Below are positions 51,831 to 60,546 of a stretch of DNA of 64,000 bases, in pieces. The position numbers were made by a program, and so were the translations under genes. Numbering within the stretch: the stretch's first letter is position 1; every line of letters begins with the position of its first letter. Origin of the DNA: JAZSNA01 sp045536135 (lineage in GTDB: Bacteria; Pseudomonadota; Alphaproteobacteria; CAAHEQ01; UBA3637); assembly GCA_045536135.1 (NCBI GenBank), contig JAZSNA010000003.1, positions 1-64,000 on the forward strand, given 5' to 3'. The notes under the pieces are model-generated. The model had not been told where the DNA came from, made no database searches, and saw only the letters and a program-made list of their open reading frames with translations.

Positions 51831-52498
51831 ATAAAATAAAACAAATTCTATCGGAAAAACTAAAGTCCTCTTCGCATGATTTGACTCATACATATCGGGT
51901 TTACCGGAATTGTTTAAAAATCGCAGAAAGCGAGCCTGATATAACGGTTGATATGAACGTATTAACGGTGGCGGCTTTATTACATGATATTGCTCGACCT
52001 GATGAAGATCTTCACCCTGAATTAAAAATTGATCACGCAATTTTAGGATCAGAAAAAGCCTATGAAATTTTGATTGGTTTGGGTGCTGAAGAAGCATTTT
52101 CAAAAAAAGTCTCTGACGCTATTAAAACACATCGTTTTAGAGGAGGATTAATACCAGAGTCGATTGAAGCAAAAATTTTATTTGACGCAGATAAGCTAGA
52201 TATTATAGGAAACATTGGGATTGCTCGCTCTTACATGATCGCAGGAGAGCAAAAGCAAGATATTTACAATGATTGTGATATCAACGAGTATATTAAGTTA
52301 AATTTAGTTGGGGGTGTCGCCTCTGGTAAAATTATAGATCTAAAAAAACATACACCGAATATTGAATTTCTAACAAAGGACGTAAATATTCCTGATCGTA
52401 TGTTCACTAAAACTGGACGATCCTTAGCGCAGAAGCGAATTGAACGTATGAAACAGTTTTTTGAAATCTTGAAGCAAGAAATTGATGGGAATGCATAA
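51824..52498 (+). CDS. HD-domain phosphohydrolase
   Basis: 224 aa; AAAGGAG site. Metal-binding HD residues: SSHDLTHTYRV, LLHDIARPDED, IKTHRFRGG and FDADKLDIIG, in the order of the YedJ-like HD family. Such enzymes remove phosphate from nucleotides or other phosphoesters. Third gene of the radical SAM operon, overlapping the previous gene by 7 nt. Its substrate may be a phosphorylated intermediate of the operon; inference only. Confidence 0.88.
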   Translation: MLNKIKQILSEKLKSSSHDLTHTYRVYRNCLKIAESEPDITVDMNVLTVAALLHDIARPDEDLHPELKIDHAILGSEKAYEILIGLGAEEAFSKKVSDAIKTHRFRGGLIPESIEAKILFDADKLDIIGNIGIARSYMIAGEQKQDIYNDCDINEYIKLNLVGGVASGKIIDLKKHTPNIEFLTKDVNIPDRMFTKTGRSLAQKRIERMKQFFEILKQEIDGNA

Positions 52499-52500
52499 CA

Positions 52501-53448
52501 ATGGAATATACAAAAGAATTTAATGAGTTAAAAGGTAATTTTACGCAATTTATTACTCTTCAAAAGGGGTATAAATTAGAACCTACTTTACCATTAGATT
52601 CTAAGGTTGATCCGACTGTTTTTTTAATAGGATCTTGTACCAATGTCTTTAAACCGTATTTCTTATCAAATAGGATTGAAGATTCAGGTCATGCTTTAGT
52701 CCAATCAGGTATTAACACTAAACAGCTTTCTATCACTGATATGAGTCAGCCACAACGCTTTTATTCAACATATACTATTCTTGGACTCTTACAAAGTGTT
52801 AAAAAGTTTTCAACAATATTGGATGACTCTTACGAGTTTATAACAAAAATTGCAGGGCTTGACCCTACCAAAATAAGTTTGAAAGTTAACCCGAAAGATA
52901 CCGATTTTATTAGCTGTATTTCAAAAAAATACCCCTTTTTTATGGGGGACGAAAATTGTGGAAGACACCATTTTGGAAAATACAACGGAATTCCGATACA
53001 AGGACGCCACATTTCTTTTTACTATAATAATCAAAATATTGCAACGAGTTCTGTTTATGAATATAACGGTGAAGCCTTAGGAGTGGAAACAACTACAACA
53101 GCACAAAGTTTAATTGCGGCAAGAAATGGATTCAAAAACACCATGGAAGCCTCTATTTTAAATGACAAGTATGTTGCAAAAACACCACAAGAATTTCATT
53201 ATTATGACTGTGTTACAGCAATTGCAGAATTAGTACATTCAGGTATTCGTCCAAATTCTTCTCATGTACCTGGTCGCATATTAAAAAAGTACTTTTATAG
53301 GATTGCCACGTTGGAGAAAGAACTTGGTATATCCCCTTCATATACGAAAGAATTGGTAGATTTTTATATTGAAACATCTTATCCTCCAAAAATTGTTCAA
53401 TCAAGGGCTATTCCTTCACAGGTTCGAGATACATGTCACCAAAGATAA
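52501..53448 (+). CDS. Diverged alanyl-tRNA synthetase-like catalytic core
   Basis: 315 aa, no editing or C-Ala domain. By eye it follows AlaRS: FNELKGNFTQFITLQKGYK, DPTVFLIGSCTNVFKPYFL (AlaRS DPTLLFTNAGMNQFKDVFL-like), the RHHFGKYNG region, and TAIAELVHSGIRPNSSHVPG with RILKKYFYR (AlaRS tRNA-recognition helices). Motif 2 and 3 residues are altered (GEALGVETTTT in place of DTGMGLER), so ordinary alanylation is doubtful. It may activate an amino acid or use aminoacyl-tRNA for a non-ribosomal product. Family call is inferred from pattern alone. Confidence 0.6.
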   Translation: MEYTKEFNELKGNFTQFITLQKGYKLEPTLPLDSKVDPTVFLIGSCTNVFKPYFLSNRIEDSGHALVQSGINTKQLSITDMSQPQRFYSTYTILGLLQSVKKFSTILDDSYEFITKIAGLDPTKISLKVNPKDTDFISCISKKYPFFMGDENCGRHHFGKYNGIPIQGRHISFYYNNQNIATSSVYEYNGEALGVETTTTAQSLIAARNGFKNTMEASILNDKYVAKTPQEFHYYDCVTAIAELVHSGIRPNSSHVPGRILKKYFYRIATLEKELGISPSYTKELVDFYIETSYPPKIVQSRAIPSQVRDTCHQR

Positions 53449-54329
53449 TTTCTGAAATAAGAAAAGAACCATATTATAACGATCTTACATCACGTGGATA
53501 TGAATATTTAGGATATGGCTATATGCATGTCATTTTTGAAAAAAGTGATGTAATTTATAAAATCGTTCGTTCAAAATTTAAGAATTTTGATAGAAAATAT
53601 GATTATGAATTCGAAAAAAATGTTTTGGATATGATGAGACTACATGGTTTTCCAACACCTAACGTACTTAAAATCTATGAAAAAGGAGACTTCTTACCTG
53701 ATTTTCTTGTTTTAGCAGAAGAAAAAATATCCGGAAGCGTTAAAAATGAAAAAACACTGAAAATTGAAAATATTGAACAGATTATAGCCAGCCAAGAAAA
53801 AGCTCACGCAATAAAATTTCCCTTTTTTGGACAACTGTATGATAAAAATTTACAATTCGAAACATGGAATGAATATTTGCTATATCTTATAAAAAGGGCT
53901 GGTAAAGCCGCCTCAATTTTTAGTATAGAATTTGATGAAAATGCCATAAAGGATTATTTTTCTAATTATTATACGTATACAAAGGAACCGTGTTTTTTAA
54001 TACTAGATCCAAATGAAGAAAATTATATCTTTGATGATCATGATAAATTGTTAGGCATTATAGATATAGATCATCCTATCTCTTTTGACCCGCTCTATGA
54101 GTGCGCTGTTTGTTTGTATGCAAAAAAATATATTTTTGATATGATGCGGATAATTAAACCAAATTATTTTAATAATCATTTAGAAACAATAAAAAAATAT
54201 GCTGTTATTCATTCCTTGGCCGATATTCTTTTTTTATATGATAAAGATAAAGAATATTTTCATAATGAAATACAAACATGCGCAAAGAATGTAGTCAAGT
54301 TTCATAAATTCTTAAAGAGCTTTACATGA
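53433..54329 (+). CDS. Aminoglycoside phosphotransferase-like kinase
   Basis: 298 aa. Protein-kinase-like fold: beta strands with Lys in HVIFEKSDVIYKIVRSK, a catalytic loop FLILDPNEENYIF (usual HGDLHxxN) and metal-binding GIIDIDHPISFDPL. The HGD His is replaced by Leu. Such APH-type enzymes phosphorylate small molecules. It starts 16 nt inside the AlaRS-like gene, so the two are coupled. AT-rich codon use like the next gene. Substrate unknown. Confidence 0.75.
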   Translation: MSPKIISEIRKEPYYNDLTSRGYEYLGYGYMHVIFEKSDVIYKIVRSKFKNFDRKYDYEFEKNVLDMMRLHGFPTPNVLKIYEKGDFLPDFLVLAEEKISGSVKNEKTLKIENIEQIIASQEKAHAIKFPFFGQLYDKNLQFETWNEYLLYLIKRAGKAASIFSIEFDENAIKDYFSNYYTYTKEPCFLILDPNEENYIFDDHDKLLGIIDIDHPISFDPLYECAVCLYAKKYIFDMMRIIKPNYFNNHLETIKKYAVIHSLADILFLYDKDKEYFHNEIQTCAKNVVKFHKFLKSFT

Positions 54330-54342
54330 AGGGAAAAAGTTG

Positions 54343-55860
54343 ATGACAAAATTTTCTGTTAGAGTATCTGAATTTGAAAAAAGCTCTCTATCACAAAAAC
54401 AAATAGAGAAAATGTTTTCAATTTTAGAAAAAAAAATAAAAAGATTCCAAAAAGTAAAATTCTCTCTAATTGAGGAAATGCAAAAAGAAAATTTGAGTTA
54501 TCGATTGAAAACTATCGGAAAGAATTTTGTAATTGTAATTACGCGAGAACCATCAAATGCCGAGGAAATCTGTATAGGATATCCATTTCCAATTCATTCC
54601 AGATTAAATAAACTTTCTTCCCCAGAGAAATTCAAAATAAAGTACTTTTTACGAGGCCAAATTCTTAGAAATGCACAAAAAAGTCACTTTATTAAAAAAT
54701 TGCGCGATTTAAAATTATCAGTCAATGTATCCGAGTTAAATTCTTTGAAAGAATTTTCCGAAAAATTATCAATCTGTATGAAAAAACTTAAGCCAGATGT
54801 TCTAAATTATATTGATTTATACCATTTTTTGGGTGATTCTTTTCTCAGTACATATATGTTAGATGCTTTTGCACGCGATTATTCTATTCCCAAGAAAATA
54901 ATATACAGCCAAAGCTATAAACACCTAAATGGATTTTACAATGCAAAGCCTTTAGAAAATCTCGGGCAATCACCAGGAAAAAGTATCTTCATATTCTCCG
55001 ATTTATTGGATATAGATGATGCTTTTGTTCAAAATTCATTTTTTGACAGTCAAAAGGATGGATTATACATTATAAATAGTAGAAATTGTTTTTTTACCAA
55101 AGTAGAAAAAAATGTACATGTATTTTCTCTTAAAGGAAAAGAAGACGTCCTATTGACTCAAAATAATATTTTTGATTACATGAAGAATTGTATCAGACCT
55201 TTTGTAAAGAAGACTTCATTTCCGAATATAAATCCTTTACATAAGCAACCTTTAGGTAGGATTTATATTAATCCGTATTCTTCTCTAGCTCAAAAATCTT
55301 TAACAATTGAGGAAATAAAAAAACTAATAGATCATATTCGGCTTATTATGCCAGAAATGGAAATTTATATTCCATATGGATATAATGATTACACAAAAAA
55401 ATACACTCAAAAAATTAAGGAAAAAGTATCAAAAATCAATTTAATTGAAGATAATGGTATTTATGACTTATATAAGAGGATAAAAGATAACGGTATTGAC
55501 CTTGTTATTACTGTTGACACCGCTCTAACCCATATTCTAACAAAATATGGTATAAGAAACATAGTTTTATATAAGGATGGTTTTTGGGATCAAAAGTCGT
55601 TACAATCGTTAGTGGCAGAATCACCCATTGCTTTCTGTAGTCAATATTATTGGCAGTACCCGTTTATTTTGAAATGTGAAAATGACATAGAAAAGATATG
55701 TGAGTTAATTGGTTTCTTTTACAGGATTTCAGAACGTCCTGTGATTCCAGATTTAGAACTCGAGCAATCCTGCTTCAGTCAAGCTACAAACAAAAGAATA
55801 AGAAAGATTAGTAACAAACTGGGATGTAATAAGAAATTAACTCAAGAATTTTCTAGTTAG
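54343..55860 (+). CDS. GT9-like (heptosyltransferase-fold) protein
   Basis: 505 aa from the ATG at 54343 (GAAGGG site). The C-terminal half resembles glycosyltransferase family 9: GRIYINPYSSLAQKSLTIEE, then MEIYIPYGYNDYTKKY and GIDLVITVDTALTHILTKYG, the nucleotide-sugar site. The N-terminal 200 residues are Lys-rich and unassigned. Last gene of the radical SAM operon; its end overlaps the convergent DUF4254 gene by 8 nt. DUF4254 genes are often next to GT9 genes, which supports the call. Confidence 0.7.
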   Translation: MTKFSVRVSEFEKSSLSQKQIEKMFSILEKKIKRFQKVKFSLIEEMQKENLSYRLKTIGKNFVIVITREPSNAEEICIGYPFPIHSRLNKLSSPEKFKIKYFLRGQILRNAQKSHFIKKLRDLKLSVNVSELNSLKEFSEKLSICMKKLKPDVLNYIDLYHFLGDSFLSTYMLDAFARDYSIPKKIIYSQSYKHLNGFYNAKPLENLGQSPGKSIFIFSDLLDIDDAFVQNSFFDSQKDGLYIINSRNCFFTKVEKNVHVFSLKGKEDVLLTQNNIFDYMKNCIRPFVKKTSFPNINPLHKQPLGRIYINPYSSLAQKSLTIEEIKKLIDHIRLIMPEMEIYIPYGYNDYTKKYTQKIKEKVSKINLIEDNGIYDLYKRIKDNGIDLVITVDTALTHILTKYGIRNIVLYKDGFWDQKSLQSLVAESPIAFCSQYYWQYPFILKCENDIEKICELIGFFYRISERPVIPDLELEQSCFSQATNKRIRKISNKLGCNKKLTQEFSS

Positions 55861-56467
55861 ATTCTTTGTAGAGTTGTGGATTTAGGTTCGGGTCATTGTA
55901 CATTTTAAAAGAATGATAAAGTTTTATTTGTTTTCTGCCCTCAACACACTCTTTAATAAGAGATTTGGTTGCTCTTATTAAATCTTTTTGTTGTTGGGAT
56001 AGAACCTTTAATTTTGTTTTACATGACATTAGATGGTCAGCTGATACGTCTTTTCTGATTGTTTGTTCTTTCATATGATAAATTTTCAAATTTAAAATAG
56101 ATAATCTATCAATAATCATGCCTATAGTTTCTGTGTGTACAGGCACATTTTGTTTAATCTGAGTACAAATCAGAGGAACAAAAATCGTATCTATTTTTTC
56201 AAAATAATTCGTGCGTTCTTGGTTTAGTACATCAATTTTTCGTTTGCATTCAACTAGTTTTTTATCGGAGATGTCTTTTCTTCTCACAATATCTTCCGTA
56301 TGCCATAATAAATAATTTGAAGCATGATTTGCTTTAACCGTAAGTAATAGACTGTTTCCACTATACTTGATCGCCTTTTGATATCCAATTTTATGCCAAT
56401 GCTTAGTTAATTCCGTTTGTTTTAATACGATTGAATCTATTAATCTATATAATTTTTGCATATTCAT
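55853..56467 (-). CDS. DUF4254 protein
   Basis: 204 aa; AAGGA ribosome site. Family pattern: LLWHTEDIVRRKDISDKKLV, KIDVLNQERTNYFEKID, MIIDRLSILNLKIYHMKEQ and FKMYNDPNLNPQLYKES. All-helical, function unknown, in other genomes commonly beside glycosyltransferase family 9 genes. Here it faces the GT9-like gene rather than following it. Confidence 0.88.
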   Translation of the reverse strand: MNMQKLYRLIDSIVLKQTELTKHWHKIGYQKAIKYSGNSLLLTVKANHASNYLLWHTEDIVRRKDISDKKLVECKRKIDVLNQERTNYFEKIDTIFVPLICTQIKQNVPVHTETIGMIIDRLSILNLKIYHMKEQTIRKDVSADHLMSCKTKLKVLSQQQKDLIRATKSLIKECVEGRKQIKLYHSFKMYNDPNLNPQLYKESN

Positions 56468-56559
56468 TTTATATTCCTTTTGATTTTATCAGTCTTAGAT
56501 GAACAGTAACAAACAATTTAAAAAAAATCAACTTTTTTTAATGGTTTCGGCTAAACCTC

Positions 56560-56588
56560 TTGACAATAAAAGATAAAAAAAGTATTCT
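56560..56588 (+). promoter_or_regulatory. Promoter of the aminopeptidase gene
   Basis: TTGACA (56560-56565), 17 nt, TATTCT (56583-56588), with AAAGGAGG ahead of the start codon. Confidence 0.65.
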
Positions 56589-56614
56589 TAAGGCAATAAT
56601 CCAAAGGAGGAAAC

Positions 56615-57544
56615 ATGTCAATCTTTGCATTTAAACTTCGAAACCGTTTTATAAAACCATACGCAACCGGATATCTGCCCACACAGGATGGACATCAAAT
56701 TTTTTATCAAGAAGTTGGCAATCCAAAAGGGGAACCAGTCATAGTGTTTCATGGTGGCCCCGGAAGTCAATGCTATCCATTTTTTGCTTGCACATTTAAT
56801 CTAAAAAAACAACGAGTTATCATGTTCGATCAACGCGGATGTGGCAAATCTAAATTCGATAAGCCGCTCTATAAAAATACTTCACAAAATACGATAAATG
56901 ACGCTATAAGACTTCTGGAACATTTAAATATTTCTGAAAAAATAGTTTGCACAGGAGGTTCTTGGGGGTCAACATTAGCGATATTATTTGCAGAAACATA
57001 TCCTCAAAAAGTCAAAAAGATAATTGTAAATTGTATATTTTTAGGTCGAAAAAAAGATATAGAAAATATGACGCCGATTGCTTCATATTTTTACCCAGAT
57101 GCTGTCGAAACCGTTAAGAAAGCTGCAAATGGAAAGGATTTGGATAGATATTATAGTGAATTGTTAGCTTCAAATAAAAGATCTGACCAAGAAAGGGCTG
57201 TCCAGTACTATAAAAAACTTGAAAAAACAGCATGTGATGCCTCTTTGATAGTGGATTTTTCAAAAGGCGAAATATCCGATAAAGATATTTTGAAATTCCA
57301 AATTTTTATGCACTATAAATACAATAATTATTTCTTGAAAGACAATCAATTACTAGTCAATGCTAAGAATATAAAAAATATTCCTACAGAAATTTATCAA
57401 AATCGCTTAGATTTCTGTTGTCCACCATATCAAGCTTATGAATTACATAAAGCTTTACCTAAAGCAAAATTCTATCTGATTCCTGATCGTGGACATGGAA
57501 GCGATATGCTCTTTTATGAAATGTACAAAAATAATTTGGCGTAA
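56615..57544 (+). CDS. pip: Proline iminopeptidase-type alpha/beta hydrolase
   Basis: 309 aa, family S33. Removes N-terminal proline from peptides, or acts on related amides. Oxyanion segment FHGGPGSQCYPF, MFDQRGCGKSKF, nucleophile Ser in TGGSWGSTLAI, catalytic His in PDRGHGSDM near the C-terminus. Strong promoter and ribosome site. It starts a plus-strand group with the unknown protein and S51 peptidase. Confidence 0.9.
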   Translation: MSIFAFKLRNRFIKPYATGYLPTQDGHQIFYQEVGNPKGEPVIVFHGGPGSQCYPFFACTFNLKKQRVIMFDQRGCGKSKFDKPLYKNTSQNTINDAIRLLEHLNISEKIVCTGGSWGSTLAILFAETYPQKVKKIIVNCIFLGRKKDIENMTPIASYFYPDAVETVKKAANGKDLDRYYSELLASNKRSDQERAVQYYKKLEKTACDASLIVDFSKGEISDKDILKFQIFMHYKYNNYFLKDNQLLVNAKNIKNIPTEIYQNRLDFCCPPYQAYELHKALPKAKFYLIPDRGHGSDMLFYEMYKNNLA

Positions 57545-57559
57545 TTATAGGGGTTTTAC

Positions 57560-58477
57560 TTGAAGAAAAATAAAACATACAAAGAAATATGCCTTAGCGA
57601 ATGTGATAATGGGATAATTGGACATTTTTTATTGTGGGTTTATAAAAAATTTAATTATCCCCGTTTTTTATGGACACTTAAATTACGTTATTTAATTTTA
57701 GAGTATCTTGCGCGCAAATATGCCCTTTCTTCAATGGGAAAGCATTGTGAGATGCGAGCAAACTATATAAAAGAACTCTATAAAAATTGTAAAAAAGGAC
57801 TATTTCCTAAAGGGCATTACACTTACAATAACGCTTTTACAAAGAAATATTTTTCATCTAAAAATAGGGGCTCTATTTTCCTAGTTATGGATGTTTTCTT
57901 TGATCACAAAAAGAACGTTGAATACGGTAATTATTTATTAGAGGTTTTTGACCCTATTCATCGTCTAGACCTACAAAATTTTTACAAGAAATGGGATTCA
58001 AATGCTAAAAACATTAATTTTTATCTGTGGCTGGAAAAAAACTATCAGAGCTCACATATCCCGGAAATTGAATACTTAAGTGAATCTGAAAAAAGAAAGT
58101 GTGAACTTGTTAATCGTTTAGGAAAACTCTATGAAAAGAGAACAGGCAAACCTCTTACCACTGAACCGGATAAGGAATATATATTCATTTTGGATGATCA
58201 AAATCGATTGTATGGAATTTATTCTTCAGAGCCTATTCGTCACACATCGCTATCATTAGGGAAACCAGTAATCTGCGTGGGTGATATTTCTGTTCGAAAA
58301 GGACAACTTCTTAAAATATCTTTAGACAGTGGGCATTATCATCCAAAACTTCAGACATTAGTAGCTTTTAACAATTTTATTCAAATTCCAAAGAAAACAG
58401 TTATAGAATTCTATGATGGTAATATGAAAACATCATCGACATGGAATGTAATCTCACATCAGATTGATATAGTTTGA
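57560..58477 (+). CDS. Protein of unknown function with SGHYxP-type C-terminal domain
   Basis: 305 aa, 15 nt after the aminopeptidase. The N-terminal half is basic and Lys/Tyr-rich with no motif. The C-terminal 110 residues (YIFILDDQNRLYG, HTSLSLGKPVICVGDISV, GQLLKISLDSGHYHPKLQTL) match a pattern I remember from many unrelated proteins, where 'HHSSFLAGGPVAAAGE...SGHYxP' recurs, but I know no function for it. Probable short operon with pip. Confidence 0.65.
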   Translation: MKKNKTYKEICLSECDNGIIGHFLLWVYKKFNYPRFLWTLKLRYLILEYLARKYALSSMGKHCEMRANYIKELYKNCKKGLFPKGHYTYNNAFTKKYFSSKNRGSIFLVMDVFFDHKKNVEYGNYLLEVFDPIHRLDLQNFYKKWDSNAKNINFYLWLEKNYQSSHIPEIEYLSESEKRKCELVNRLGKLYEKRTGKPLTTEPDKEYIFILDDQNRLYGIYSSEPIRHTSLSLGKPVICVGDISVRKGQLLKISLDSGHYHPKLQTLVAFNNFIQIPKKTVIEFYDGNMKTSSTWNVISHQIDIV

Positions 58478-58502
58478 CTTATAAAACAAACTATTATATA
58501 AT
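58474..58502 (+). promoter_or_regulatory. Promoter of the S51 peptidase gene
   Basis: TTGACT (58474-58479), 17 nt, TATAAT (58497-58502), overlapping the end of the upstream gene; AAAGGAGAG ribosome site. Confidence 0.7.
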
Positions 58503-58535
58503 CTCCATAGCTTTAATAGTAAAAGGAGAGTATTT

Positions 58536-59327
58536 ATGATTAGATATTACTGTAGTGGATTTGATATAAACAATGCTTTTGGACATGGTCTTGGGGCAAT
58601 GTTTAAGTCTGAATTAAAAGACACAAAAAGCATTGTTTATATTCCTGGCGGCTATGATAAAATTGAAAAGGCAAAAACAAAGTATGTCCCGATTTTTACT
58701 GAGCATTTTAGAAACTCTGGAATTGAATTTGAAACAGTACACTTACTTACTCCTGAGTTAGGATCAAGACGGGCAAACGAGCTGTGTAAAAACGCCGATT
58801 TTATTATGCTAATGGGAGGATGTCCATTCCAACAAAAGAAATTATGTGAAAAACTGGAGATCATGGACCAATTAAAAAACTACAATGGCATTATGTTAGG
58901 CCTCAGCGCGGGAGCGATGCTGATGTCGAAACATGTTATAGTTACGCCTTGCAGTGAGGAGTATCCAGATTTTCGTGTGGAAGATGGTTTAAATCTTGAT
59001 AGTATATCAATATTTCCACATAATAACACAACTCTACTTGAATATCCGGATAAACTAATATCAGGCGATGAAACATATAAAAAATCCGATTTGCTGACCG
59101 TATCCAAACAATACGGCCCATTTTATTTATTACAAGATAATCCTAAACCAAATGGGACAACAGATGTAAGTGCAATAAAATCTTCCAATGGTAAATTAGA
59201 ATTTTATACGGAAAACGATGGTAGAATTTGGCTGGTCGATAAAGATGTTCACCTGGTATGTGATCCTAAAAAATCACACCACAATAACGAATTATTGCGT
59301 TTTGCAGGGATAAAAGAAAGAGAATAA
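58536..59327 (+). CDS. Peptidase family S51 (peptidase E/cyanophycinase-like)
   Basis: 263 aa. Nucleophile elbow GLSAGAMLMS (Ser of GxSAG), upstream MLMGGCPFQQKKLC and IPGGYDKIEKAK, and a His in FPHNNTT. Family members cleave Asp-X dipeptides or cyanophycin. No signal peptide. It is the last gene before the prophage on the minus strand. With the iminopeptidase it makes a small set of peptide-cleaving enzymes near the radical SAM operon. Confidence 0.85.
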   Translation: MIRYYCSGFDINNAFGHGLGAMFKSELKDTKSIVYIPGGYDKIEKAKTKYVPIFTEHFRNSGIEFETVHLLTPELGSRRANELCKNADFIMLMGGCPFQQKKLCEKLEIMDQLKNYNGIMLGLSAGAMLMSKHVIVTPCSEEYPDFRVEDGLNLDSISIFPHNNTTLLEYPDKLISGDETYKKSDLLTVSKQYGPFYLLQDNPKPNGTTDVSAIKSSNGKLEFYTENDGRIWLVDKDVHLVCDPKKSHHNNELLRFAGIKERE

Positions 59328-59395
59328 AGATCCCCTTTCAATTTTGCTAATTAGACGTATTACCAAATTATGTCTGAGAATACAAACAAAATCTT

Positions 59396-59590
59396 TTAAT
59401 TTGTACATAAATCATCGTAAACCACATTGTTTCTATCAATTTGACGGACAGTTTCCGGGGTGTCATGCTCATAATCCGCATACACCGGTTCGTATAAAAG
59501 GCAAAAATCACCGTTTATATTTGTCGTGCAACCGCTTAACGCGCTCAGGATCAGCCAGGCTATCCCGACTTCTTTTAGCTTTTTGAACAT
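59396..59590 (-). CDS. Rz1-like outer-membrane spanin lipoprotein
   Basis: 64 aa. Signal peptide with lipobox LSALSGC and a short mature part (FCLLYEPVYADYEHDTPETV...NNVVYDDLC) with the paired Cys and layout of Rz1-like phage lipoproteins. Its start lies 83 nt inside the upstream gene in another frame, the classical Rz/Rz1 overlap. Last gene of the prophage lysis cassette. Confidence 0.75.
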   Translation of the reverse strand: MFKKLKEVGIAWLILSALSGCTTNINGDFCLLYEPVYADYEHDTPETVRQIDRNNVVYDDLCTN

Positions 59591-59729
59591 TTTCTAAGGT
59601 TCCTTTCATTGTTTTGACTTGTTCTTTGTGTTTTCCTTTTTGATAGCCCAGCAGGTATAAAATTGCTAAACCACCGCCGATAATCCAATATTTAGCTTTA
59701 TTCCAAGCCGTTGTTATGAGTGTCCACAT
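59508..59729 (-). CDS. Rz-like inner-membrane spanin
   Basis: 73 aa: one N-terminal membrane helix (YWIIGGGLAILYLLGY), then a charged helix (GKHKEQVKTMKGTLENVQKA) and the tail RSRDSLADPERVKRLHDKYK typical of phage proteins in this position. Overlaps the holin gene by 32 nt and the Rz1-like gene out of frame. Confidence 0.7.
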   Translation of the reverse strand: MWTLITTAWNKAKYWIIGGGLAILYLLGYQKGKHKEQVKTMKGTLENVQKAKRSRDSLADPERVKRLHDKYKR

Positions 59730-59910
59730 TGTTTTTTCCTTTCTTTAACCCAATATCTCGTACTCCGCTTACGCCAAGCACAATACCTAGTCCCATCAGC
59801 AGATATTCCCAATCCACGTTTGGGACACTAAAAAACGGGACAACCACGCAATTGTGGAATATCCCGTAGCATAAAATCCAACCAATCGTTGGTATCCATT
59901 TCCGTTTCAT
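59698..59910 (-). CDS. Probable phage holin
   Basis: 70 aa with two hydrophobic helices (IPTIGWILCYGIFHNCVVVP; YLLMGLGIVLGVSGVRDIGL) and a basic C-terminus (KKGKNN). It starts 4 nt before the lysozyme-like gene ends. Size, membrane segments and place in the lysis cassette support holin; sequence alone is not decisive. Confidence 0.65.
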   Translation of the reverse strand: MKRKWIPTIGWILCYGIFHNCVVVPFFSVPNVDWEYLLMGLGIVLGVSGVRDIGLKKGKNNVDTHNNGLE

Positions 59911-60323
59911 AGAAGTGCAATTCCTTTCTGAATGGTTTCGTTTGAATAAGGCTGTATGCCGTTTTCGTGCCTGATGATCGCCTTGATAAATACAGTCAAA
60001 GTGCCGATTTCGGTCAAATCAACTTTACCATCCGGTGTGATACCGAGCTGAGCGGCCACACTTTGGATATAGGCTTGTGTTTGGTTTTCACTCGGCGGAG
60101 CGTATCGGCTGATTATCTTTCTTGGCGTATCTAAACCGTATAGTTTTTGGTAATTTAGCAAAAGTCTTGCCAACGCTCTGATACCATAAACGGCCGATAT
60201 AAATACACAAAAGGACGGATCTTGTTCTTTCCCGTCCTGTTTTAATCCTAGCCAATTTTCTCCCCATCTGATGTTTCCAGGGTTATTGTTTCGAATGCCT
60301 CTTGGCTGTCGTGTTTGGTTCAT
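59907..60323 (-). CDS. Phage lysozyme-like/structural muramidase
   Basis: 138 aa. Family pattern RGIRNNNPGNIRWGENWLGL, FISAVYGIRALARLLLNYQ, IISRYAPPSENQTQAYIQSV. These phage proteins are annotated as structural or P5-like peptidoglycan hydrolases. It overlaps the small coiled-coil gene upstream by 41 nt and the holin by 4 nt. No signal peptide, so export would need the holin. Confidence 0.8.
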   Translation of the reverse strand: MNQTRQPRGIRNNNPGNIRWGENWLGLKQDGKEQDPSFCVFISAVYGIRALARLLLNYQKLYGLDTPRKIISRYAPPSENQTQAYIQSVAAQLGITPDGKVDLTEIGTLTVFIKAIIRHENGIQPYSNETIQKGIALL

Positions 60324-60537
60324 GATGTAAACTCCATATCATTTCTCGTAAATCGTCAATTTTAGTTTCCAGTCGGGCGATATGCGTCTGAGTTGCATAC
60401 TCTTTGGCCACCGCTACTTTGAATTCGTTTAACTCTCTTTCAACACTTTTGATTTCCCTCCGTTGTTCTCCCAGTTTATAAAAAAACCAACCAAAGGCTG
60501 GCACACAAATGATTTGTAGGAATTGTATCCAATCCAT
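60283..60537 (-). CDS. Small phage membrane protein with coiled coil
   Basis: 84 aa: one N-terminal helix (FLQIICVPAFGWFFYKLG), then a heptad-rich segment (RREIKSVERELNEFKVAVAK, IARLETKIDDLREMIWSLH). Located between tail tip and lysozyme-like genes. Similar small proteins precede phage lysis genes; precise role unknown. Confidence 0.65.
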   Translation of the reverse strand: MDWIQFLQIICVPAFGWFFYKLGEQRREIKSVERELNEFKVAVAKEYATQTHIARLETKIDDLREMIWSLHHEPNTTAKRHSKQ

Positions 60538-60546
60538 GTTTTTCTC

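Noticed and set aside
46427..59384. Shared ATGTCTGAGAAT near 46428 and 59371 as an attachment repeat
   Set aside because: Twelve nt in AT-rich DNA is too short, and the first copy lies in the loop of the pheT terminator.
49762..59395. Integrative island at the tRNA-Phe 3' end
   Set aside because: No integrase and no second copy of the tRNA 3' end was seen between the tRNA and the prophage.
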